In this document: positions 45,592 through 55,276 of the stretch, piece by piece
How positions within the stretch are numbered: position 1 is the first letter of the stretch
How the letters are laid out: every line of letters begins with the position of its first letter
NCBI RefSeq assembly: GCF_000964545.1
Contig: NZ_BBVD01000016.1
Span: 24,463-88,462, forward strand
Origin: Comamonas thiooxydans
GTDB taxonomy: Bacteria; Pseudomonadota; Gammaproteobacteria; Burkholderiales; Burkholderiaceae_C
Length of the DNA: 64,000 nt
Direction: 5' to 3'
The notes under the pieces: generated by a model
What the model saw: only the letters and a program-made list of their open reading frames with translations
What the model was told of the DNA's origin: nothing
Databases searched by the model: none
Made by a program: the position numbers and the translations under genes

Positions 45592-46557
45592 GTGAAGAAA
45601 TTAGCAAGCATCGTGGGCGCGGCGCTGTCTGCTGCTTGTGGACTGTGGCCCCTGGCCGGCGCCGCCCAGGCTTTCAAGGCTCCCATCAAAGTCGTTGTGC
45701 CCTATGCGGCGGGCGGCGGCACCGACGTGCTCGCGCGCCTGCTGGGGCAGGGCCTGTCCAGGGAGCTGGGGCAGAGCGTCGTCGTCGAGAACAAGCCGGG
45801 CGCCAGCGGCCAGATCGGCACCCAGTCCGTGGCAGCGGCGGCGCCCAATGGGGCCACGCTGCTGTTCACCGTCGATCACTCGCTGATCACCGTGCCGCTG
45901 ACCATGCCCAGCGCCAAGTACGACGCCGAGGCGGGCTTTACCGCGCTGGGCCAGGCCGCGCGCTCGGTATGGACGCTGAGCATTCCCGCAAGCACCCCCT
46001 ACAGGGATTTCGCCGGCTTCGCCGCCGCCGTGAAGGCCGAGGCGCCGCTGCGCTCCTTCGGCGTACCGTTCACGGGCGGCGCCCCGACGCTGATCGGCCA
46101 GGCCCTGGGCCGCCATTGGGGCGTGGCCATGGAGGCCGTCGCGTTCAGCGGTTCAGGCCCGGTGATCCAGAACGTCATGGCCGCGCAGGTGCCGGCCGGC
46201 ATCACGGGCATGCCCGAGGCCATGGCAGTGCACCGCTCGGGCAAGGCGCGGGTGGTGGCTGTCTCGGGCGCCGAGCGCACGCCGCTGCTGCCCGATGTGC
46301 CGACCTTCAAGGAACTGGGCATCGCCGGGCTGGAATTCCACACCTTCCTAGGCTTCTTCGCACCCAAGGGCCTGCCCAAGGACACGGCGCAGGAATTCAA
46401 CGCGGCACTGCGCAAGGTGCTGGCTGACCCGGTCGTGCTCGACAAGCTGGGCGGCATGTCGCTGCAGCCCGCGCCGACCACGCTGGCCGAGGCCCGTGAC
46501 GAGGTCGCAGCGATGGAGCGTTTCTGGGAAAAGGCGCTGGGCGCCCCCCAGCGCTGA
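45592..46557 (+). CDS. Bug (TctC-type) periplasmic solute-binding protein
   Basis: A 321-residue exported protein from GTG 45592 (GAGAGGAGACACGCACC upstream). Signal peptide MKKLASIVGAALSAACGLWP ends near AAQAF. It has IKVVVPYAAGGGTDVLARLL, VVVENKPGASGQIGTQSVA and LPDVPTFKELGIAGLEF. The usual YGSSG...HVPYK segment is replaced by RSFGVPFTGGAPTLIGQAL and MEAVAFSGSG, so the pocket is atypical. It is probably controlled by the divergent LysR gene. Confidence 0.9.
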   Translation: MKKLASIVGAALSAACGLWPLAGAAQAFKAPIKVVVPYAAGGGTDVLARLLGQGLSRELGQSVVVENKPGASGQIGTQSVAAAAPNGATLLFTVDHSLITVPLTMPSAKYDAEAGFTALGQAARSVWTLSIPASTPYRDFAGFAAAVKAEAPLRSFGVPFTGGAPTLIGQALGRHWGVAMEAVAFSGSGPVIQNVMAAQVPAGITGMPEAMAVHRSGKARVVAVSGAERTPLLPDVPTFKELGIAGLEFHTFLGFFAPKGLPKDTAQEFNAALRKVLADPVVLDKLGGMSLQPAPTTLAEARDEVAAMERFWEKALGAPQR

Positions 46558-46577
46558 GAATTTTCCAGGAGCCAGCC

Positions 46578-47540
46578 ATGACCTCGCGCCGATCCTTCCT
46601 CGCCAGCCTGCCCGCCGCCGGCGCCTTGCTGGCCTCGCGTGCATTCGCCCAGACGCCGTGGCCTGACCGCCCGATCCGATTCATCGTCCCGGTCGCGGCG
46701 GGCGCGGGCACGGATCTGGTGGCGCGCCATGTGTCCGTGGCGCTGACCAAGCTGTGGAATGCTCCCTGCATCGTCGACAACAAGCCCGGCGCGGGCGGCG
46801 CGGTGGGCACGGACTACGTGGCCAAGGCCGCGCCGGATGGCGCCACGCTGCTGTTCACTTTCTCGGCCCACTACACCACGCCGCTGGTCGATAAGACGCC
46901 CTACGACCCGGTGGCCGACTTCGAGCCCGTCGCCCGCCTCGCCAGTTCGCCGCTGTTCATGGTGGCGGCGCAGGACTCGCCCTTCAGGAGCGTGGCCGAA
47001 GTGGTCGCCGCGTCCCGGCGCGCGCCGGGCTCCGTTACCTACGCCTCGGCAGGGCAGGGCACGCCCTCGCACATGGGCGGCGCGCTGCTGGAATCCATCG
47101 CCGGCATCCGTATGGTGCACACCCCGTACCGCAACGGCTCGCAGGCCATGATCGAAACCGGCAACGGCCAGGTCAACGTGGCCTTCTCGGGCGCGGCGGC
47201 GCTGCCGCTGGTCAAGAGCGGCCGGCTGCGCCTGCTGGCCATCACATCGGCCAAACGCTCGGCGCACCTGCCCGACGTGGCCACGGTGAACGAATCGGCC
47301 GCCATCCAGGGCTACGACCTCGTCTCCCCCATATGGGCCCTGGCGCCGCGCGGCACGCCCGAGGCCATCCGGGGCAAGCTGTCCGACGCTTTTGGCGCCA
47401 TCGCCGCCACGCCCGGGTTCAAGGACTTCTGCGCCGCCCAGTACCTGGAGCAGGACTTCCAGAATACGGAGCAGGCTAAGGCCGCGGTAGCTGGCGAAGC
47501 CGTCCATTGGCGCCGCCTGGTGCAGCTCACCCAGGGGTAA
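46578..47540 (+). CDS. Bug (TctC-type) periplasmic solute-binding protein
   Basis: A 320-residue exported protein with leader MTSRRSFLASLPAAGALLAS (RR motif) ending near AFAQT. It has IRFIVPVAAGAGTDLVARHV, IVDNKPGAGGAVGTDYVAKA, PDGATLLF, VTYASAGQGTPSHMG and MVHTPYRN. It is clearly paralogous to the Bug at 17642 (HYT-LV-KTPYD-V-DFEP shared), and both neighbour racemase-like CaiB genes. It begins 20 bases after the previous Bug gene. Confidence 0.92.
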   Translation: MTSRRSFLASLPAAGALLASRAFAQTPWPDRPIRFIVPVAAGAGTDLVARHVSVALTKLWNAPCIVDNKPGAGGAVGTDYVAKAAPDGATLLFTFSAHYTTPLVDKTPYDPVADFEPVARLASSPLFMVAAQDSPFRSVAEVVAASRRAPGSVTYASAGQGTPSHMGGALLESIAGIRMVHTPYRNGSQAMIETGNGQVNVAFSGAAALPLVKSGRLRLLAITSAKRSAHLPDVATVNESAAIQGYDLVSPIWALAPRGTPEAIRGKLSDAFGAIAATPGFKDFCAAQYLEQDFQNTEQAKAAVAGEAVHWRRLVQLTQG

Positions 47541-47544
47541 TTTG

Positions 47545-47608
47545 TCAAAAATAGTAGCTGCTTGTGCTTGCTGTATAAGCGCTGGAGGCCAATTTGGTTT
47601 GAAAAATA
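47545..47608. repeat. dispersed intergenic palindromic repeat, copy 8
   Basis: CAAAAATAGTAGCTGCTTG, TGCTTGCTGTATAAG, CGCTGGAGGCCAATTTGG, then TTTGAAAAAT. It is a near-consensus copy between the Bug and DUF2889 genes. Confidence 0.78.
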
Positions 47609-47620
47609 AGGAGCCCCACC

Positions 47621-48220
47621 ATGACGCAAGCATCCGACGCGAACACCGCCAGTGAAGTGACGCGCGAGGAATTGCACCTTCGGCGCATCGACTTCCGTGG
47701 CTTTCGCCGCAGCGATGGCCTGCTGGAGGTCGAGGCCCGGCTCACCGATCGCAAGACGCACGATTTTCAGCCGTTCAGCGGCGGGCGCCACGTGGCGGCA
47801 GGCGACACCATCCACGACCACGGCCTGCGCGTGGCGTTCGGCGAGGACATGGTGATCCGCGAAGTCGCTACCGCCATCCGCGCCTATCCCTACCGCGAGT
47901 GCCCCGGCGGCGGCGGCACCTTGCAGGCGATGGTGGGCGTGCGCATCGGCCCCGGCTGGAGCGGCGAAGTGCGCAAGCGCCTGCCCGCGGGCGACACCTG
48001 CACGCACCTCAAGGAAATGCTGATCCCCCTGGCGAGCGCCGCCTTCCAGACCGTGTACTCGGTGCGCATGGGCCACAGCGACGACAGCGACGCGAGCGGC
48101 CGCCCGCGCAAGATCGACAGCTGCTACGCCTATGGCGCCGGGCGCGAGCTGGTGGCGCTGCTATGGCCCGCGTACCACCGACCGGATGGCACAAAGAACG
48201 AACAAGGAAACAACACATGA
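47621..48220 (+). CDS. DUF2889 family protein
   Basis: A 199-residue soluble protein of unknown function. LHLRRIDFRGFRRSDGLLEVEARLTDRKTHDF and the later GDTCTHLKEMLIPLASAAFQTV and RKIDSCYAYG match DUF2889. I know of no assigned reaction; members often lie in CoA-ester or steroid-type catabolic clusters. Conserved His, Asp and Cys (CTHL, DSC) could be functional. RBS AAGGAG precedes ATG. It overlaps the racemase-like gene by 4 bases (ATGA), suggesting a joint role. Confidence 0.82.
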   Translation: MTQASDANTASEVTREELHLRRIDFRGFRRSDGLLEVEARLTDRKTHDFQPFSGGRHVAAGDTIHDHGLRVAFGEDMVIREVATAIRAYPYRECPGGGGTLQAMVGVRIGPGWSGEVRKRLPAGDTCTHLKEMLIPLASAAFQTVYSVRMGHSDDSDASGRPRKIDSCYAYGAGRELVALLWPAYHRPDGTKNEQGNNT

Positions 48221-49392
48221 CCGACAAGAAGCAAGGCCCCCTGGCGGGCATCCGCATCGTGGAGCTGGGCGGCATCGGCCCCGGCCCCTTCTGCTGCATG
48301 CTGCTGGCCGACCTGGGCGCGGACGTGATCCGCATCGACCGCCCGCCGGGGCACGACGGCGGCGCGCCCATCGATGCGCGCTTCGACCTGCTCAACCGCA
48401 GCCGCCGCAGCGCGATGATGGACCTGAAGAAACCCGAGGCCACCGCCGCCGTGCTGCGCCTGGTGGCGCAGGCCGATGCCTTCATCGAGGGCTTCCGCCC
48501 CGGCGTGGCCGAGCGTCTGGGCCTGGGGCCGGACGCCTGCCTGGCCGCCAACCCCCGCCTGGTCTACGGCCGCATGACAGGCTGGGGCCAGACCGGGCCA
48601 CTGGCCCAGGCGCCGGGGCACGACATCAACTACATCTCGCTCACCGGCGTGCTGAACGCCGTGGGCCGTGCGGGCGAGGCGCCAGCCATCCCGCTGAACC
48701 TGGTGGGCGATTTCGGTGGCGGCTCGATGTACCTTGCGCTGGGCGTGGTCAGTGCCATCCTGGAGGCGCGTGGCAGCGGGCGCGGACAGGTGGTGGATGC
48801 GGCCATGGTCGATGGCTCGGCCTCGCTGATGACGCTGCTCTACGGCTTTCGCGCCGCAGGCTACTGGAGTGACGAGCGCGGCACCAACCGCCTGGACTCG
48901 GGCGCGCCTTGGTACAACGTGTACGAAACCCGCGATGGCAAGTACGTGAGCATGGCCGCCAACGAGGGGCGCTTCTACCGCGCCGCCCTCGCCGTGCTGG
49001 GGCTGCAGGACGAGCCGCTGACCGGACAGCACGACCGGGACGGCTGGCCCGCCATGCAGGCGCGCTTTGCTGCTGTCTTCCGTACCCGCACGCAGGCCGA
49101 ATGGGTGGCGCTGGCGGCGGGCACCGAGTCCTGCATCACGCCCGTGCTCTCGATGGCCGAGGCGCCCGCGCACCCGCATCTGAAAGAGCGCGGCACCTTC
49201 GTCGAACTCGATGGCGTGCCGCAGCCCGCGCCCGCGCCGCGCTTCAGCCGCACGCCCGGCGCGATCCAGAGCCCGCCTGCGCGGCCAGGGCAGCACACGC
49301 GCGAGGTGCTGCGCGATTGGGGCTTGTCGGCCACCGACGTGGATGCACTGCACGCCGCAGGCGCGGCACTGTCGCCCGGGGAGGCCCGGTGA
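48217..49392 (+). CDS. CaiB/BaiF protein, alpha-methylacyl-CoA racemase-like
   Basis: A 391-residue protein. GRMTGWGQTGPLAQAPGHDINYISLTGVL carries the racemase GHD motif, and NLVGDFGGGSMYLALGVV its second acidic residue. It is a close paralogue of 16453-17631. Racemases epimerise 2-methylacyl-CoAs; the family cannot exclude CoA transfer. It overlaps DUF2889 (ATGA) at its start and the MmgE/PrpD gene (GTGA) at its end, so all three are translationally coupled. Confidence 0.87.
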   Translation: MTDKKQGPLAGIRIVELGGIGPGPFCCMLLADLGADVIRIDRPPGHDGGAPIDARFDLLNRSRRSAMMDLKKPEATAAVLRLVAQADAFIEGFRPGVAERLGLGPDACLAANPRLVYGRMTGWGQTGPLAQAPGHDINYISLTGVLNAVGRAGEAPAIPLNLVGDFGGGSMYLALGVVSAILEARGSGRGQVVDAAMVDGSASLMTLLYGFRAAGYWSDERGTNRLDSGAPWYNVYETRDGKYVSMAANEGRFYRAALAVLGLQDEPLTGQHDRDGWPAMQARFAAVFRTRTQAEWVALAAGTESCITPVLSMAEAPAHPHLKERGTFVELDGVPQPAPAPRFSRTPGAIQSPPARPGQHTREVLRDWGLSATDVDALHAAGAALSPGEAR

Positions 49393-50819
49393 CCGCGCCG
49401 GAAAAGCTCGCCCGGGCATGCGTGGACGACCCGGCCAGCGTCGAACTGACGGCTTCGATAGCCGGCCACGTGGCCCGCGTGGCGAACGCGCCGCTCGCCG
49501 AGGCCGACACCGAGGCCGCGCGCCAACTGTTGCTGGACAACTTCATCGTCTCCCTGTGGGGTGCCACGCGGCCATGGACGCGCGAGATCGCGCAGTGGAC
49601 GCGGCGCTTCGCCGGCACGGGGGCAAGCCCCGTGCTGGGCACCGGCTGGTCCGCCGACCCCTCGGTCGCGGCACTGGTGCACGGCACTGCCGCGCACAGC
49701 TGCGAGCTGGACGACACGCATGACGAAACCCTGAGCCACCCCGGCGCCGCCATCATCCCCGCCGCGCTGGCCGTGGCCGCGGCCACCGATGCACCGCAGG
49801 CCGACCTGCTGCGCGCGCTGGCGGCGGGTTATGAAACCATGGCGCTGCTGGGCGCCTCGGCCGGCGGGATGGAGACGGTGCACCGGGGTTTTCACCCCAC
49901 GTCGGTGTTCGGCTCCTTCGGCGCGGCCACGGCCTGCACCTGTCTGCATGCCTATGCGGGCGCGGAGGCCGTCACGCAGGACGGCCTCATTGCCGCCTGG
50001 GGCCATGCGCTGTCGCAAGCCTGCGGCGCCATGCAGTTCTCCGCCGAGGCCGGCGGCGGCGAGGTCAAGCGTGTGCACGCGGGCTTCGGTGCGCGCAACG
50101 GCGTGCTGGCAGCCGAGTTCGCGCGCATGCCCGCCGTCACGGCGCCGCGCCGAGTGGCCGAGGGACTGTACGGCCTGGCGGCGTTGTTCGGTGGCCCGCT
50201 GCGCCATGTGGAGCCGGCGGGCAGTCTGCAGATCCGCAACATCAGCTTCAAGCCTTATGCGTGCTGCCGGCTGTTCCACTCCACCATCGACGCGCTGCGC
50301 GAAGTCACCCGCGATTTCAGCACGCCCCTGGATGCCATCGGCGAAATCACGATCAGCGGCCCGCAGCTCATTGCCGACCAGCACATGCTGCAGCGCCCTG
50401 GCGGCAGCATGGCCGCGCAGTACAGCGCCCCCTTCATCGTGGGTGCCACGCTGGCCTACGGCCCTCAGCGCTACGACGCCTACGGCGACGAGCACATGGG
50501 GGACGCAGCCATCCTCGCCATCGCGGACAAGGTGCGCTTCGAACTCAGCGAGGAGCTGGCGCGCACCTACTACCCCCAGCATTTCGCCACCGGCGTGCGC
50601 ATGCGCTTCACGGACGGCAGCGAGCGCTACGCCATGGTGGTGGACAGTCTGGGCACGCCGCGCAAGTCGCTGACCCGGCAGCAGATCCTGGCCAAGGGCG
50701 ACGGCCTGGCCGGGGGCGAGGGCGGGCGCATCGGCGCGCGGCTGCAGGCCTGCATCTGGGATGGCGGGCAGGGCGGCAGGGCACTGGCGCACAGTCTGGC
50801 GCAGGCTCTGGATTTCTGA
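49389..50819 (+). CDS. MmgE/PrpD family dehydratase/decarboxylase-like protein
   Basis: A 476-residue protein from GTG 49389. LLLDNFIVSLWGATRPWTREIA, VHGTAAHSCELDDTHDETLSHPGAAIIPAALA and YETMALLG are MmgE/PrpD hallmarks, as is FKPYACCRLFHSTIDALRE. The family includes 2-methylcitrate dehydratase and cis-aconitate decarboxylase. The substrate here is unknown; the neighbours (racemase-like CaiB, DUF2889, Bug) suggest a branched carboxylate. No prpB/prpC genes are nearby, so a propionate role is unlikely. Confidence 0.88.
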   Translation: MTAPEKLARACVDDPASVELTASIAGHVARVANAPLAEADTEAARQLLLDNFIVSLWGATRPWTREIAQWTRRFAGTGASPVLGTGWSADPSVAALVHGTAAHSCELDDTHDETLSHPGAAIIPAALAVAAATDAPQADLLRALAAGYETMALLGASAGGMETVHRGFHPTSVFGSFGAATACTCLHAYAGAEAVTQDGLIAAWGHALSQACGAMQFSAEAGGGEVKRVHAGFGARNGVLAAEFARMPAVTAPRRVAEGLYGLAALFGGPLRHVEPAGSLQIRNISFKPYACCRLFHSTIDALREVTRDFSTPLDAIGEITISGPQLIADQHMLQRPGGSMAAQYSAPFIVGATLAYGPQRYDAYGDEHMGDAAILAIADKVRFELSEELARTYYPQHFATGVRMRFTDGSERYAMVVDSLGTPRKSLTRQQILAKGDGLAGGEGGRIGARLQACIWDGGQGGRALAHSLAQALDF

Positions 50820-50828
50820 ACATGATGC

Positions 50829-50882
50829 TTCAGAAACGATAGCTGCCATGGAATGTTCGGCAAGCGCTGAAGCCAAAAAAGC
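50829..50882. repeat. dispersed intergenic palindromic repeat, copy 9
   Basis: TTCAGAAACGATAGCTGCCA, then TTCGGCAAGCGCTGAAGCCAAAAAAG. It lies between the convergent PrpD and IclR genes, a place where a terminator is expected. Confidence 0.65.
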
Positions 50883-50907
50883 ACCCTTGCCGCCTCTTGC
50901 CGGCCAT

Positions 50908-51705
50908 TCACAGATAATCCTCGAAATCGCGTAGTAGCGCCTCGAGCCGTGCGGCCGTTTCTTTGAGAGCGGGAGCTATCCGCTCGCGCTCGGATTGCAG
51001 ATTCAACTTCACGTCGGCCTTGCCGCAGCTGAGGCCCATCAGCGTACGCTCGCGGCCTAGCCATACTGGCATTGCCACGCCATAGGTATTGCGCTGGAAT
51101 CCGCCGAGCACCGCACAAGTGCCGTGGGCTTCCAATTCGTTGAAGGAGGTGTTCAGCGATTGCTCCAGTGCATTGGCTTGCGCACCCGCACGCCGCAGGT
51201 ACTCTTCGACGAGGGGGCGCCGTTCTTCGGGAGGCAGCCCCCACAGGTAAGCTCTGCCAATGGAGGTCGTTTGCATTGGCAACACCGAGCCCACGCCCAG
51301 GCGCAGCGTGGCGACCTTGCGGCTCACGCGGTAGCCCACGTAGAGCAGGTCAAGGCCGTCGCGGATGCCCAGCGCCACGGAGACATCGAGCCGGTCCGCC
51401 AGTTCCTGCATCAGGGGTTGTGCCGCCTGCAGCAGGTCGTTGGAGGACAGGTAGGCATGGCCAATGCCCAACGCGCCAGCGGACAGCTCAAACTCGCGCT
51501 TGCCCGGCACCAGGCGCAAAAAGCCGACTTGCAGCAGTGTGGAGGTCAACCGGGAGACCGTGGCCTTGGGAAGTCCTGTGCGTCGCACTAGCTCCGCATT
51601 GGTCAGCGGGGTACGGTTGGAGCGGAAGGCGCGCAGCACTTCCAGCCCGCGCTCCACAGTCATGAGCGCGGAGTTGTCGGTCGATGTGCTTTTGGCGCAG
51701 CTCAC
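50908..51705 (-). CDS. IclR-family transcriptional regulator
   Basis: A 265-residue regulator with winged HTH (ERGLEVLRAFRSNRTPLTNA, ELVRRTGLPKATVSRLTSTL) and IclR effector domain (VALGIRDGLDLLYVGYR, TTSIGRAYLWGLPPEERR). GTG 51705 lies one base after the stop of the upstream IclR gene, so the pair is coupled. It differs strongly from the other two IclR proteins in the window. Target genes are unknown; the CaiB-PrpD operon converges on it. Confidence 0.87.
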   Translation of the reverse strand: MSCAKSTSTDNSALMTVERGLEVLRAFRSNRTPLTNAELVRRTGLPKATVSRLTSTLLQVGFLRLVPGKREFELSAGALGIGHAYLSSNDLLQAAQPLMQELADRLDVSVALGIRDGLDLLYVGYRVSRKVATLRLGVGSVLPMQTTSIGRAYLWGLPPEERRPLVEEYLRRAGAQANALEQSLNTSFNELEAHGTCAVLGGFQRNTYGVAMPVWLGRERTLMGLSCGKADVKLNLQSERERIAPALKETAARLEALLRDFEDYL

Positions 51706-51706
51706 A

Positions 51707-52519
51707 TCAGTTTCTCCCGAACTGGATTTCCTGAGCCAAGCGGACCAGGGCAGGGCCGAGTTCGCGTGTGCTTCTGGTACGGCTCACACGCGTGGAAGGA
51801 GCCATGCAGCTCACTGCCAGAGGCGCCGCGCCGGTCAATTGGATGGGAGCGGCGACCATGGTCATGGGCTGCCCGGATTCGCCCGGCGCCACGCAAAAAC
51901 CGTCTTGACGCACCCGTCCGATGGCTTCTCGCGAGCGCAGGCGCCTTTGCTCCTCGCACTTGGCGCTGGAGGGTCGTTGGCCTGCGCTTTGCAGCAGATA
52001 GTTCTGCTCGGCTTCAGGAAGGCTCGCCAGCAGAGCCCAGCCAGCGGCAGTCGATGCCAATTCCATCCTGGTGCCGATGCCCGGTTGTAGCTCGGTGGGC
52101 ATGGCGTTAGTGCGACAGCTGTCGATGACCACGAGGTCCAGGCGGTCGCGCCCACTCAGGTGAACGTGCACCTCGTGGCGCTCGGCGAATGCGCTCATGC
52201 GCTGATGTACCGTCCGGTGGATTTCGGAATCTGCTGCAGCTCGGTAGCCCAGGGCGAGCGCGGAAGGGCTGAGGCAGAACCGCCTTCCGTCTGAGGCGCA
52301 GCGCAGATAACCCAGGGTCAGCAGCGTTCGGACCATGCGTGTCACGGTGGAGGCCGGCAGGCCTGTGCGGCTTGCAAGATCGCCATGCAGCAACCAGCGG
52401 TCGCTGGGGGTGAATGCCGAAAGAACGGAAAGAGCCCGGGCGAAGGGAGTAACGATCGGGTTGTGCTTGGCCTGCGCGGTGGGCGGATTGGTAATGCAGG
52501 TAGGAATGTCGCGGGTCAT
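51707..52519 (-). CDS. IclR-family transcriptional regulator
   Basis: A 270-residue regulator with HTH FARALSVLSAFTPSDRWLLH, DLASRTGLPASTVTRMVRTL and effector domain VHLSGRDRLDLVVIDSCRT, ELASTAAGWALLASLPEAEQ. It is a paralogue of the IclR at 59557 (VTP-xRAL-xLSAF, TGLP-STVTR, LSP-xLALGY shared). Its promoter region holds the second copy of the TetR-operator-like 19-mer. Confidence 0.87.
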   Translation of the reverse strand: MTRDIPTCITNPPTAQAKHNPIVTPFARALSVLSAFTPSDRWLLHGDLASRTGLPASTVTRMVRTLLTLGYLRCASDGRRFCLSPSALALGYRAAADSEIHRTVHQRMSAFAERHEVHVHLSGRDRLDLVVIDSCRTNAMPTELQPGIGTRMELASTAAGWALLASLPEAEQNYLLQSAGQRPSSAKCEEQRRLRSREAIGRVRQDGFCVAPGESGQPMTMVAAPIQLTGAAPLAVSCMAPSTRVSRTRSTRELGPALVRLAQEIQFGRN

Positions 52520-52542
52520 GGGGCACTCTCAACAACCAAATA

Positions 52543-52561
52543 ACTAACTAACAGTCATTAG
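52543..52561. promoter_or_regulatory. candidate TetR operator, copy 2
   Basis: ACTAACTAACAGTCATTAG matches the sequence at 12448-12466 in 16 of 19 positions. It starts 24 bases upstream of the IclR start codon. It could link the IclR pair to the TetR gene at 11703, about 40 kb away. Confidence 0.5.
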
Positions 52562-52999
52562 AATTTGCGGATCGGTTCCCGTCATCAGGGTTGTCCCTTT
52601 ATTGCGTGAGTTTGCCTGACGACTATGGGTAAACGCTGGCCTGGTACCTACCGCTCCATGCACACCAGGGAGAGTGCATTTGGAAACATTTTGTGCAGTG
52701 ACCGCTGAGGTTATTCCCCAGCGCAGGCTGTGCCGCTTCTGCATGGCGGCGAGCGGCACACGCCTTGGCCGATGTGGCTTGCTACGCCCAGGCCCATGAC
52801 GCTCGAGGCCATGGAGATTCTGGCCGGATGCCGGATGCCGGATGCCGGATGGCGGCCACAGCGGCGGCGCCGTGGTCGCGGACCTGGCGAGCGTGTTGCA
52901 TGCAATAAAAGCCCAGTTGTCCGTTCCAATTGGTGCCTCATTGGGGCGGCAATCCGCCTTTGCTCCAGGGATGGCGCTGGAGCATGGTTTACCCGGGAA
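52562..52999. other. non-coding gap with a short tandem repeat
   Basis: About 440 bp without a convincing gene, between the tandem IclR genes and an acyl-CoA dehydrogenase end. It contains four perfect copies of CCGGATG at 52824-52851 and the palindrome TTGCATGCAA at 52896-52905. The IclR promoter must be here or in 52520-52561. Confidence 0.5.
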
Positions 53000-54148
<1,149 letters not shown>

Positions 54149-54292
54149 GGCGATGAATTCAGTGTGGTGATGTGGATGACGCCATCGTTGGTCCGGATGG
54201 ATGCCGGCGCAATGGGTTTGGAGGCGATGTTCCGAAAGATGGAAGAGACTCTCGCTATGACGCACCGGCAAAGCACCCAATGGCTTTGCCAA

Positions 54293-54324
54293 GGTACGGA
54301 ACGCTTGCCGCATGTTTGTTGACC
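54293..54324 (+). promoter_or_regulatory. conserved promoter architecture, copy 3 (hydratase/thiolase operon)
   Basis: GGTACGGAAC (54293-54302), 16 bases, TTGACC (54319-54324). GCCAAGGTACGGAAC is shared with the copy at 28064. The third block of the other copies is not kept; CATCCTAAG stands 17 bases on. It ends 54 bases before the hydratase 2 gene. Confidence 0.55.
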
Positions 54325-54378
54325 GGATGTTGGCGCCTCTTCATCCTAAGGCCCGTTGTTTACCTGTAGCCAAACACC

Positions 54379-55254
54379 ATGCCCATTGATCCCCGTAGCC
54401 TGCTGGCGCGCGCATTTCCTCCCATCGAGCATGCCTACACGCGGCGTGACACCCAGATATACGCTTTAGGTCTGGGCCTGGGGTCAGACCCATTGGATGT
54501 AGGGCAACTGCGGTACCTCTACGAAGGGCAGGACGGCAACGCTTTGCAGGCAATGCCGACCATGGCGAACGTTCTGGCCTATCCGGGTTTCTGGGCGCGA
54601 GAGCCTGACACTGGCATCACTTGGCAAAAGCTGCTGCATGCCGAGCAGGAAATCCGGATTCACTCCCCGCTGCCAGCCAGCGGCTGCGTACGTGGCCAGA
54701 CGCGCATCACCGGCCTATGGGACAAGGGTGAAGGCAAGGGCGCTTTCTTGCAGCAGACACGAGATATCACCGACGTGGCGACGGGGCAAGTGCTTGCTAC
54801 CGTCAAGCAGCTGAGCCTGTTGCGCGGTGACGGCGGCTTCGGCGCAGGTGGCAGCGACGGTGTACCGCCCGCGCCCCACGCCATGCCAGAGGGCGCTCCC
54901 GACCATGTCTGCGATCTGGCGACACCTGCGCAACTCGCGCTGATCTACCGCCTGAGCGGCGACCTGAATCCGCTGCATGCCGACCCGGCCGTGGCTGCCG
55001 CCGCGGGCTTCTCACGCCCCATTCTGCATGGAATGGCGCTGATGGGCGTGGCTGCGCACGCTGTACTTCGTACGTTGCTGGGCTACGACAGCAGCCGCTT
55101 TGCAGGGATGCGCGTGCGCTTCACTGCACCCGCCTGGCCGGGGGACACGCTGCGTACCGAGATGTGGGTACGCGGCGATACGGTATCTCTGCGAACCACT
55201 GCGGTAGAGCGCGACGTGGTGGTCTTGAACAACGCACGGGTGGACCTGTGCTGA
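54379..55254 (+). CDS. double hot-dog enoyl-CoA hydratase 2 (MFE-2 / MaoC type)
   Basis: A 291-residue protein whose length and two hot-dog domains match hydratase 2. The C-terminal half carries the hydratase motif YRLSGDLNPLHADPAVAAAAGFSRPILHGM, with the catalytic Asp, Asn and His. The N-terminal half (LRYLYEGQDGNALQAMPTMANVL) is the degenerate domain. It makes (3R)-hydroxyacyl-CoA from 2-enoyl-CoA. It leads a plus-strand run to SDR, thiolase and synthetase, a plausible beta-oxidation set. Confidence 0.9.
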   Translation: MPIDPRSLLARAFPPIEHAYTRRDTQIYALGLGLGSDPLDVGQLRYLYEGQDGNALQAMPTMANVLAYPGFWAREPDTGITWQKLLHAEQEIRIHSPLPASGCVRGQTRITGLWDKGEGKGAFLQQTRDITDVATGQVLATVKQLSLLRGDGGFGAGGSDGVPPAPHAMPEGAPDHVCDLATPAQLALIYRLSGDLNPLHADPAVAAAAGFSRPILHGMALMGVAAHAVLRTLLGYDSSRFAGMRVRFTAPAWPGDTLRTEMWVRGDTVSLRTTAVERDVVVLNNARVDLC

Positions 55255-55276
55255 CCGCAGCGGAAAGGAGCCGGGC

